Assembly (NCBI GenBank): GCA_019308625.1
Contig: JAFDHU010000060.1
Span: 1-7,325 of the forward strand
Reading direction: 5' to 3'
DNA length: 7,325 bases
Origin: Deltaproteobacteria bacterium
GTDB taxonomy: Bacteria; Desulfobacterota; Desulfobaccia; Desulfobaccales; 0-14-0-80-60-11
Part shown: positions 1 through 5,153 of the stretch, piece after piece
Position numbering within the stretch: the first letter of the stretch is position 1
Layout of the letters: each line of letters begins with the position of its first letter
Made by a program: the position numbers and the translations under genes
Notes under the pieces: generated by a model
What the model was told of the DNA's origin: nothing
The model's input: only the letters and a program-made list of their open reading frames with translations
Database searches by the model: none

Positions 1-319
1 CGGCATGGGGGCCGCCCACCATGATTTTGCCCTGCCACCGCCCGGTCTGGCGAAGAAACTCCAGCCGGTAAAGCATACGACGGGTATCCCGGAAGCAGAT
101 GGTATTGGCATAGATGCCCACAAAGTCAATGTCGTGCCGCTGGAGGTAGTCGGTGTCCAGGAAATGGCTGGGTTTCAGGTAGTTGTCCAGGAAAAATACC
201 CGATGCCCGGCGTCCCGCAGTACCGAGATGAGAAACCCCACTCCCAGGGGCGGCCGCTTCTCAGTGGTGGAAAAGGGCGACTGCTCCGGGGCGGCGGAAG
301 TGGTCAAAAGCACGTTCAT
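1..319 (-). CDS. B12-binding domain protein, probable radical SAM enzyme (N-terminal part only)
   Basis: The visible 106 residues are the start of a protein that runs off the left edge. They form a Rossmann-like cobalamin-binding domain of the kind that precedes a radical SAM domain: an opening beta strand (MNVLLTTSA), the segment PPLGVGFLISVLRDAGHRV at residues 23-41, a strand ending in FLDNY, then DFVGIYANT near 65-73 and VGGPHA at 101-106. The PLG-x-G-x-L-x-x-x-L-R-x-x-GH wording and the VGGPH strand are typical of the B12-binding radical SAM superfamily, whose members carry out methylations and other radical modifications of lipids, glycans and natural products. The CxxxCxxC cluster motif would lie outside the window, so the radical SAM part is inferred. 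The ATG at 319-317 is preceded by AAGGGGACC on the minus strand, a usable ribosome-binding site. The upstream gene stops only 15 nt before, so the two are probably co-transcribed. The substrate cannot be told. Confidence 0.8.
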   Translation of the reverse strand, partial: MNVLLTTSAAPEQSPFSTTEKRPPLGVGFLISVLRDAGHRVFFLDNYLKPSHFLDTDYLQRHDIDFVGIYANTICFRDTRRMLYRLEFLRQTGRWQGKIMVGGPHA

Positions 320-334
320 GCTGGTCCCCTTGGA

Positions 335-1351
335 TCACACTTTGGCGGCAACAAAAAAATCCCCGCAAATTTCTATATGGGAAAAAGACTTGAGCAAGAC
401 CCGCAATTCAGGGGCCGTATACTCATAAATATGGGAATAAGTTGAAGGAGCAGGGTCGGGTGTGACTCTTATGGGGGTAGAGCCGATGAGCAGCCCTCCA
501 CGCTTGAGCACCCGGTGGATTTCGGCCACGGTCTTTTTGGCTTGGAGACGGGTCAGATGCTCCAGCAGTTCAAAACAGGTGACCTTGTCGAAGGATTCGG
601 CTTCGAACTGCAGATCAGTGCACACCATGTGATGACACTCCAGACCATAGCGTTCCTGGGCCAGGCGGACGGCATTCTCATCATAATCAATGCCCACGAT
701 ATGCCTGCAGGTTTTTCTGAAGATGTCGGTGAGATATCCTTCTCCACAGCCGAGGTCCAAAACAACGTCCATAGGCTTCAGATATTTTTTCCCGAACTCC
801 GCCCGCTGGTTGATGTAGGGCCAGAATTCCTCCGGGGTGCCGGTGACGGAACAGCGCTCCGATTTATGGAAATCCCACTTCTCCTGGGGAACCCGGTCCT
901 TGATAATTCTGGCGGGGTTGCCGGCGACTACCTTGGCCATAGGAAAGGGTTTGGTCACCACGGCACCGGCTCCCACCACTGTGCCTTTGCCCAAAGTCAC
1001 CCCGTCCAGAATGATAGCCCCGGCCCCCAGCCAGTTGTCTCCCATCAGGGTGATGCCCCGGCCGACATTGGGCTGCTTGGTTATGGGTACCTCCAAAGAA
1101 TCAAAGGAGTGGTTTTGGGCAAACAGGCCGCAATGAGGAGCGATCACGCACCAGTCGCCGATCTCCACCCCGCCTTTGGCATGAATGACGGTATAGTGAT
1201 TGATGACCACATGATGGCCGATGACAATGAATCCGGTTTCCGGGCGCAAAACCACGCCCGCTTTGATCTGGACATGGTCGCCCACCGCGATGTTTTCCGG
1301 CTGCTCAATGATGGCTTGGGGCGAAATAAAAGAGTTGCGGCCAATCTGCAT
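335..1351 (-). CDS. Fused hexapeptide-repeat acyltransferase and SAM-dependent methyltransferase
   Basis: This is a 338-residue two-domain protein. Residues about 1-155 are a left-handed beta-helix (hexapeptide repeat) acyltransferase. It has repeated small-residue/Ile-Gly turns, QNHSFD with the likely catalytic His81, and the closing VVGAGAVVTKPFP...VVAGNPARIIK typical of the NodL/LacA/WbbJ group of sugar O-/N-acetyltransferases. Residues about 175-338 are a class I methyltransferase: motif I VVLDLGCGEGYL near 196-207, the acidic end of strand 2 in GIDYDENA (Asp222), CFELLEHL near 259-266, and a post-core RVLKRGGLLIGSTP. Both halves look complete. Family knowledge supports acetyl transfer to, and methylation of, a sugar or similar acceptor; the acceptor itself is inferred. 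A GTG at 1360-1358 would add three residues, but CAGGG on the minus strand lies 8 nt before the ATG at 1351-1349, so the ATG is preferred. The gene is first in a pair with the B12-binding protein. Its 3' half looks AT-richer by eye than the neighbouring housekeeping genes. Confidence 0.88.
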   Translation of the reverse strand: MQIGRNSFISPQAIIEQPENIAVGDHVQIKAGVVLRPETGFIVIGHHVVINHYTVIHAKGGVEIGDWCVIAPHCGLFAQNHSFDSLEVPITKQPNVGRGITLMGDNWLGAGAIILDGVTLGKGTVVGAGAVVTKPFPMAKVVAGNPARIIKDRVPQEKWDFHKSERCSVTGTPEEFWPYINQRAEFGKKYLKPMDVVLDLGCGEGYLTDIFRKTCRHIVGIDYDENAVRLAQERYGLECHHMVCTDLQFEAESFDKVTCFELLEHLTRLQAKKTVAEIHRVLKRGGLLIGSTPIRVTPDPAPSTYSHIYEYTAPELRVLLKSFSHIEICGDFFVAAKV

Positions 1352-1752
1352 GTTCAGCACCCTGGCTCAGGCTGGCGTTTGGAGAACGGAGACCATACGG
1401 CGAAGACCACGTCCAGAAACCTGAACCGCCACTCCTCACCAGTTCCTTGATCTCCGCGGCTCTCGGTGATTTTGCAACAAGCAGGCCATTTCCTCATTCC
1501 CTCATCAATCCAGGAATTTCCGAAGGATGAACGGGGCGGCGGCAGGGAAACCTGGCAAAAATTTCCGGTTTGGCTAGACACTGAAACCGGCAACCTCTCC
1601 CGGGCCGGTCTCCGAAGTTTGGGTTCCTCCCGGGATTAGAAAGGGGCTGCCCAAAAATCCTGGCGACCTTTGGAAAAGATTGTCTTTTGGCCTTCTATCC
1701 GGGAAAATAAAGGCAACCTGTGCCTATCCCATAGAGTCCCACGGTCAAACCC
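1352..1752. other. Divergent intergenic region without a convincing gene
   Basis: This stretch of about 400 nt separates the minus-strand acyltransferase/methyltransferase gene from lptF. Short open frames cross it on both strands but show no family-like motifs, and all lack good starts. It should hold the promoters for both directions, but no clear -35/-10 pair could be identified by eye. It does hold a short inverted repeat at 1565-1590 and a direct repeat of CTCCCGGG at 1597-1604 and 1627-1634, each containing the self-complementary core CCCGGG. Confidence 0.6.
1556..1590 (-). terminator. Terminator-like hairpin in the leader of the minus-strand gene pair
   Basis: CCGGTTT (1565-1571) and AAACCGG (1584-1590) form a perfect 7-bp stem around a 12-nt loop. 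Read on the minus strand, the hairpin is followed directly by AAATTTTTG, a U-tract as in a weak intrinsic terminator. No minus-strand gene ends just upstream of it. It would therefore act either as an attenuator about 205 nt before the acyltransferase start or as a block to antisense transcription from the lptF side. The stem is short, so this remains tentative. Confidence 0.3.
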
Positions 1753-2910
1753 ATGCCGCGCCTTTTGTCCCGCTACCTGCTGGCGGAAATCCTGCATCCC
1801 TTTGCCGCCGGTCTTTTAGGATTCACCCTTATTGTCTTCTCCGGCCGGGTGATGCGCCTCACCGAGCTCATCGTGGTGAAGGGCGTGGGGCTGGGGGACA
1901 TTTTTAAGGCCTGTCTGTATCTGCTGCCGTATCTGCTGGTCTTCACCCTGCCCATGGCAGCCACCGTGGGGATCATCTTGGCCCTGATCCGCCTGAGCGT
2001 GGATTATGAAATCCTGGCCATGAAGGCCGCCGGCCTGAGCTTTGGCCAGTTTCTCCGGCCAATTTTGGTCTTTTCTCTGACCGTGGGCTTCGTCACCCTG
2101 CTCCTGACCGTCTATGGCGCGCCCTGGGGACGGCGTCAGACCCGGCAGCTTCTGACCGAGGTGGTCAAGCGCCGGGCCGATTTGGGCATCCAGGAGCAGA
2201 CCTTTAACCGGGACTTTCCCGGCCTGATGATCTATGTGCACGAAGTCAAAGGGGCCGCCGGCGAACTGATGGGGGTATTTGTGTATGACAAACGGGACCG
2301 GGAAAACCCTCATACTGTATACGCCCGGCGGGGGAAGCTGCATTATGACCCCTGCGGCGAGATCTTGCTGCTCAACCTTACGGAAGGCCTGGTGATTCGC
2401 TGGAGCCGGGATCGCTCTCGCCAGCAGACCGTGGAATTCAAGTCCTATCAACTGCCGCTGCGCCTGTTTGCCGCGGCTCGCCAAGAAGGCAAATCCGAAA
2501 GGGGGATGACTCTGGCGGAAATCCGGCGGGCCCTGCAGCGGACCGCTCCGGGCACCGAACCGCGCAACCGGCTGCTGGTGGAGTTAAACCAGCGCTTCGC
2601 CATGCCCCTGGGGGCTTTGCTTTTGTGCCTGCTGGCTGTGCCCCTGGGTCTCAGTCCCCAGCAGCACGGCCGGGTATGGGGCCTGATTATGGGGCTCTCC
2701 ATCTTCCTTCTTTATTACGTGGTGTTTACCGCATCCTGGCGGCTGGCAGTGCGGGGGGAGATCAACCCGGCTTGGGCTCCCTGGCTCCCCGACCTCCTGT
2801 TCGCCGGACTCACCGCCTACTTTTGGCACCGCACTGCCCGGGAGCTCCCCCTGCTTCCCTTTGCCAAGCCTTTCTACAGTCGTCTCGCCTATTGGAAGAA
2901 ACGCTCCTAG
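1753..2910 (+). CDS. lptF: LptF/LptG-family permease (LPS export ABC transporter), LptF-like
   Basis: This 385-residue inner-membrane protein belongs to the YjgP/YjgQ family. With LptB2 and LptG, such proteins extract lipopolysaccharide from the inner membrane and pass it to the LptC-LptA bridge. The usual order is visible. Three N-terminal membrane segments lie at about 12-30, 55-79 and 101-122. A periplasmic beta-jellyroll domain spans about 140-250 and begins with the family-typical QEQTFNRDFPGLMIYV at 147-162. Three C-terminal segments lie at about 281-301, 306-328 and 343-358, with RFAMPLGALLLCLLAVPLGL in the first. N-terminal RYLLAEIL and GRVMRLTELIVVKGV favour LptF over LptG. Length is normal. 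The ATG at 1753 is the first start after an in-frame stop at 1732-1734. No good ribosome-binding site precedes it (ACGGTCAAACCC), so translation may be weak or leaderless. No lptG follows; the next gene is an aminopropyltransferase behind a terminator. Confidence 0.9.
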   Translation: MPRLLSRYLLAEILHPFAAGLLGFTLIVFSGRVMRLTELIVVKGVGLGDIFKACLYLLPYLLVFTLPMAATVGIILALIRLSVDYEILAMKAAGLSFGQFLRPILVFSLTVGFVTLLLTVYGAPWGRRQTRQLLTEVVKRRADLGIQEQTFNRDFPGLMIYVHEVKGAAGELMGVFVYDKRDRENPHTVYARRGKLHYDPCGEILLLNLTEGLVIRWSRDRSRQQTVEFKSYQLPLRLFAAARQEGKSERGMTLAEIRRALQRTAPGTEPRNRLLVELNQRFAMPLGALLLCLLAVPLGLSPQQHGRVWGLIMGLSIFLLYYVVFTASWRLAVRGEINPAWAPWLPDLLFAGLTAYFWHRTARELPLLPFAKPFYSRLAYWKKRS

Positions 2911-2946
2911 AACCTTGGGGTTTCCCTCTTTTGCCGCCGTCCTGTT

Positions 2947-2990
2947 GAACAGCTCGTCCGGCTGTTCCCTGGCAAATATGTTGGTTTTTT
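2947..2990 (+). terminator. Hairpin with distant T-tract after lptF
   Basis: GAACAGC (2947-2953) and GCTGTTC (2961-2967) form a perfect 7-bp stem with a 7-nt loop, 36 nt after the lptF stop. A T6 run lies at 2985-2990, but 17 nt separate it from the stem, which is too far for a standard intrinsic terminator. It may instead protect the 3' end of the lptF mRNA or be a weak terminator. Confidence 0.3.
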
Positions 2991-3003
2991 AGGCTTGATT
3001 CCA

Positions 3004-3061
3004 GGGGCGAGGTGATCCCGGAACCGGCGGGGGATGCGAAGAAAGGCTTCACCTCCGCCTC
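3004..3061 (+). promoter_or_regulatory. Candidate antiterminator / three-way-junction leader before the aminopropyltransferase gene
   Basis: The segment at 3004-3014 (GGGGCGAGGTG) can pair with 3050-3061 (CACCTCCGCCTC) over 11 pairs, one of them G-U, with a single bulged C at 3056. Inside this stem fit a second hairpin, ATCCC (3015-3019) with GGGAT (3031-3035), and a third, GAAG (3038-3041) with CTTC (3047-3050); this last shares C3050 with the outer stem. The 3' arm of the outer stem is the same sequence as the 5' arm of the strong terminator at 3050-3092, so the two folds exclude each other. That arrangement is typical of riboswitches and protein-controlled attenuators. The sequence does not match any riboswitch class whose consensus I could recall. 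The folding was worked out by hand. Confidence 0.4.
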
Positions 3062-3092
3062 CGGGAGCGCCCCTTGCGGAGGTGGGTTTTTT
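3050..3092 (+). terminator. Strong intrinsic terminator between lptF and the aminopropyltransferase gene
   Basis: CACCTCCGC (3050-3058) and GCGGAGGTG (3076-3084) form a perfect, GC-rich 9-bp stem around a 17-nt loop, followed by GG and a T6 run (3087-3092). It ends 42 nt before the next start codon. It can be read as the end of the lptF transcript or, because its 5' arm has a competing upstream partner, as the regulated terminator of an attenuator. Confidence 0.85.
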
Positions 3093-3134
3093 ACTTTAAA
3101 CTTTTATTTTAATGGCTAAGAAAGGCAAGGAGAG

Positions 3135-4100
3135 ATGATCACTGAGAAATCCAGCGCACCTATCCAAACCGAGTGGCCCTCAGGCTCGTGGTTCCTGGAC
3201 TGGGGCAGTCCGGCGGACCTCATCGCTTTTAAAAAGAATCGGGTCATCGCCCAAGGCCGGACCAAATTTCAAGCTTACGAAATTTTTTTGACTTCCCTGT
3301 ATGGTCAGGTGTTGGTGCTGGATGGCCGATTGCAGTCTGCAGAGGCCGATGAAGCCATTTACCACGAAGCCATGGTGCAACCGGCCATGGTGGCCCATCC
3401 GGAGCCCCGGCGGGTGCTGATTTTGGGCGGCGGCGAAGGCGCCACTCTGCGGGAGGTGCTCCGACACCCCACCGTCAGCCAGGCGGTGATGGTGGACATT
3501 GATGAGGAGCTGGTGCAGGCCTGCCGGGAGTGGCTACCCACCTTCCACCGGGGTGCCTTTGAGGACCCCCGCACCGAACTGGTGTTTGCCGACGGCCGGG
3601 CGTGGCTGGAGGGCCAGCCGGACGGCTCCTTTGACGTGGCTTTGCTGGACCTGCCCGAACCTCTGGAGGCCGGCCCGGCTCTGAAGCTGTTCACCAGGGA
3701 GATGTATGAGCTGGTGCGCCGTAAGCTTACCCCGCAGGGGGTCATGGCGGTGCAATCGGGCTCCGCCGGCATTCACGGGCGCATGATGCCGGACATCCAC
3801 CAGACTCTGCGGGCGGTCTTTCCCCGAGTCATGGCCTATGCCGCATTTATCCCCAGCTTCATGGACCTCTACGGGTTTCATCTGGCCGGGGGTCCAGAGT
3901 TCACTTGGCCTGCGCCCCAGGAAGTGGCCTCTCGCCTTAAATCCCGAGGGCTCAAAAGCTTTTTCTGGTTCAGCCCCGCCTTCTCCGCCAGCCTACCGCT
4001 CCTGCCAGCTTACCTGATCGAGCGCCTGGAAAAGGACGGGCGGGTGCTCACCGATGCCTCGCCTTTCGGCCCCCGGGAAGGTGAGCGAGTGTTTTTCTAA
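3135..4100 (+). CDS. speE: Aminopropyltransferase, spermidine/thermospermine synthase family
   Basis: This 321-residue cytosolic enzyme should transfer an aminopropyl group from decarboxylated S-adenosylmethionine to a polyamine acceptor. An N-terminal beta domain carries LYGQVLVLDGRLQSAEADE at 55-73 and the gate-keeping YHEAM. The Rossmann core has RRVLILGGGEGATLRE at 92-107, VDIDEELV at 120-127, and FADGRAW at 151-157. The catalytic motif reads LDLPEPLEAGP at 171-181, with Asp172 as the likely base. The wording resembles plant ACL5 thermospermine synthases (GDLADPVEGGP, AGPAGI, PSFADTWGW) more than classical SpeE (DSTDP): here SAGIHG and IPSFMDLYGF follow. The second acidic position of the usual D-x-x-D is Glu175. 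Product specificity is therefore uncertain, and spermidine, thermospermine or another long polyamine is possible. The ATG at 3135 has AAGGAG only 2 nt upstream, an unusually close spacing. No speD or other polyamine gene is nearby. Confidence 0.85.
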   Translation: MITEKSSAPIQTEWPSGSWFLDWGSPADLIAFKKNRVIAQGRTKFQAYEIFLTSLYGQVLVLDGRLQSAEADEAIYHEAMVQPAMVAHPEPRRVLILGGGEGATLREVLRHPTVSQAVMVDIDEELVQACREWLPTFHRGAFEDPRTELVFADGRAWLEGQPDGSFDVALLDLPEPLEAGPALKLFTREMYELVRRKLTPQGVMAVQSGSAGIHGRMMPDIHQTLRAVFPRVMAYAAFIPSFMDLYGFHLAGGPEFTWPAPQEVASRLKSRGLKSFFWFSPAFSASLPLLPAYLIERLEKDGRVLTDASPFGPREGERVFF

Positions 4101-4186
4101 GGCCGCGGTCCCAGCGGAGTGGCCGCAAGGCTGATGGGGGATAAAAAATCTGAGACGGATTTTCAGGGAGGCAGATTCTGGGTCAT

Positions 4187-5002
4187 ATGAGTTGTCGACG
4201 AGTCGGAGTCTATGTGGACTCCATGAACATTATGCGCAACGGCGGCTATGGCATGCGCTATGAAGTCATCCGCCGGTTTGTGCAGGCCAATGGCGACGAG
4301 GTCATCCGCCTCAACGCCTACGTGGCCATTGACGAGGAACGGGCGGTGTCTGACCCGGCCTACAAGAACACCTTGAACTTTATTCTTACCTTGCGGGATT
4401 TGGGGTTCAAGGTGGTGGAGAAGCCTATCCGCTGGTACACCGATGAATCCGGACGCACCTATGGTAAGGCCAACCTGGACATGGAGATGGCTTTGGACAT
4501 CATCTCCCAGTCGGATCGCCTGGATCTGATTTACCTGTTCACCGGCGACGGCGATTTCAGCAGTGTGGTGACCATGGTGCAGAACAAGGGCTGCCGGGTG
4601 GAGCTGGTGGCCTTTGCCAACGTGTCCCACCGTCTGCGTCGGGAGGTGGACCTGTTTATCTCCGGCTATCTGGTGCCGGGCCTGCTGCCCACTGCCCCTC
4701 CCCATGTAGGGGCCCCGCCCTGGGGGGAGCCGGGCAGCCGGGTGCGGGGGGTGTGCACCAAGTATTTCCTGGACCGCTCTTACGGGTTTTTCCGCTTCAT
4801 CCGGGACTTTGGCAAGCTGTGGGTCACCGACACCCGGCTGGAAGAGTCCCCTTATACCTCGGTGTTTTTCCTGGAGAAGGACCTGCCCCCCGATGTCCCG
4901 CCGGAGAACCTGCCCAGCCGGGATTACATCCTGGAGTTCACCCTCAACGAAGGGGAAAAGGGCCTGGTGGCTTCAGACATCACTCTGGTGTACCGATATT
5001 GA
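4187..5002 (+). CDS. NYN-domain (PIN-like) putative RNase with C-terminal cold-shock-like domain
   Basis: This is a 271-residue, probably cytosolic protein. Residues about 5-160 are a NYN/DUF88 (LabA-like) domain, a PIN-like metal-dependent nuclease fold. Its acidic residues are Asp11 in GVYVDSMN, Asp98 in KANLDMEMALDI, and Asp121 and Asp123 in LFTGDGDFSSVV, followed by the closing strand GCRVELVAF. A Pro/Gly-rich linker (about 164-185) leads to residues 187-270. There, GVCTKYFLDRSYGFFRFI and the final LEFTLNEGEKGLVASDITLV line up with the first and last strands of a cold-shock (OB-fold) domain (compare KWFN..KGFGFI and VEFEVEEG.KG..A.NV). A nuclease with its own single-strand RNA-binding module is the inferred role. 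The ATG at 4187 directly precedes the first strand. The only purine-rich site, GGGAGG at 4166-4171, is rather far (15 nt). The gene lies 86 nt after speE with no terminator between, so co-transcription is plausible. Confidence 0.85.
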   Translation: MSCRRVGVYVDSMNIMRNGGYGMRYEVIRRFVQANGDEVIRLNAYVAIDEERAVSDPAYKNTLNFILTLRDLGFKVVEKPIRWYTDESGRTYGKANLDMEMALDIISQSDRLDLIYLFTGDGDFSSVVTMVQNKGCRVELVAFANVSHRLRREVDLFISGYLVPGLLPTAPPHVGAPPWGEPGSRVRGVCTKYFLDRSYGFFRFIRDFGKLWVTDTRLEESPYTSVFFLEKDLPPDVPPENLPSRDYILEFTLNEGEKGLVASDITLVYRY

Positions 5003-5038
5003 GGGGAGGGCCGGGGGCTGGCCAATCTCCGCTCTCCT

Positions 5039-5127
5039 CAAACTCCCCACCCTGCCCCCTCTTAAGGGGTTGAGGGAGTGGGCCTGGGAGAGGGGGCAGG
5101 GGTCTGCGATCCCTGACCCCCTCTCCC
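5039..5127. repeat. G/C-tract inverted-repeat element between the NYN gene and glgA
   Basis: CCCTGCCCCCTCT (5050-5062) and AGAGGGGGCAGGG (5089-5101) are perfect 13-nt inverted repeats. The same central arm, extended as GGGAGAGGGGG (5086-5096), is also complementary to CCCCCTCTCCC (5117-5127), with AGGG (5098-5101) opposite CCCT (5111-5114). One arm therefore has two mutually exclusive partners. The wording resembles the dispersed intergenic repeats of many GC-rich genomes, in which CCCTCACCCC/CCCTCTCCC blocks recur. No transposase is present. It fills most of the 151-nt gap before glgA, and no T-tract follows either stem. Confidence 0.7.
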
Positions 5128-5153
5128 AATCATTAAGTAACAGGGGGAAAGAC

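Noticed and set aside
515..1450. Long plus-strand open frame opposite the acyltransferase/methyltransferase gene
   Set aside because: Its product has no recognisable motifs, and the opposite strand encodes two well-defined domains in the same place; it is a codon-bias shadow.
1354..1593. 79-codon minus-strand open frame just upstream of the acyltransferase gene
   Set aside because: No family-like motifs and no ribosome-binding site supporting it. Another minus-strand frame here gives a short tail (ending LRRMVSVLQTPA), but no intact upstream gene could be joined to it, so a decayed gene end could not be supported.
1671..1712. Possible sigma-70 promoter for lptF (TTGTCT near 1680 with an A/T-rich block near 1704)
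   Set aside because: The -10 match is poor and the spacing not ideal; no promoter can be assigned by eye here.
1816..2484. 222-codon minus-strand open frame within lptF
   Set aside because: It is His/Gln/Gly-rich with no domain, fully inside a clear LptF coding sequence; a shadow frame.
2978..2992. Tiny leader peptide ATG-TTG-GTT-TTT-TAG before the attenuator-like structure
   Set aside because: No ribosome-binding site and no run of a regulatory amino acid; too short to support as a real leader peptide.
4145..4163. AAAATC/GATTTT inverted repeat between speE and the NYN gene
   Set aside because: A 6-bp AT-rich stem is too weak to act as a terminator and is likely by chance.
4163..4705. 180-codon minus-strand open frame opposite the NYN gene
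   Set aside because: The composition (His/Gln/Val-rich) is that of a shadow, and the NYN motifs on the plus strand are clear.
4809..5153. Upstream extension of the glgA frame by 115 codons
   Set aside because: It overlaps the NYN gene and the repeat element; GlgA homology begins right at the ATG at 5154, which has a good ribosome-binding site.
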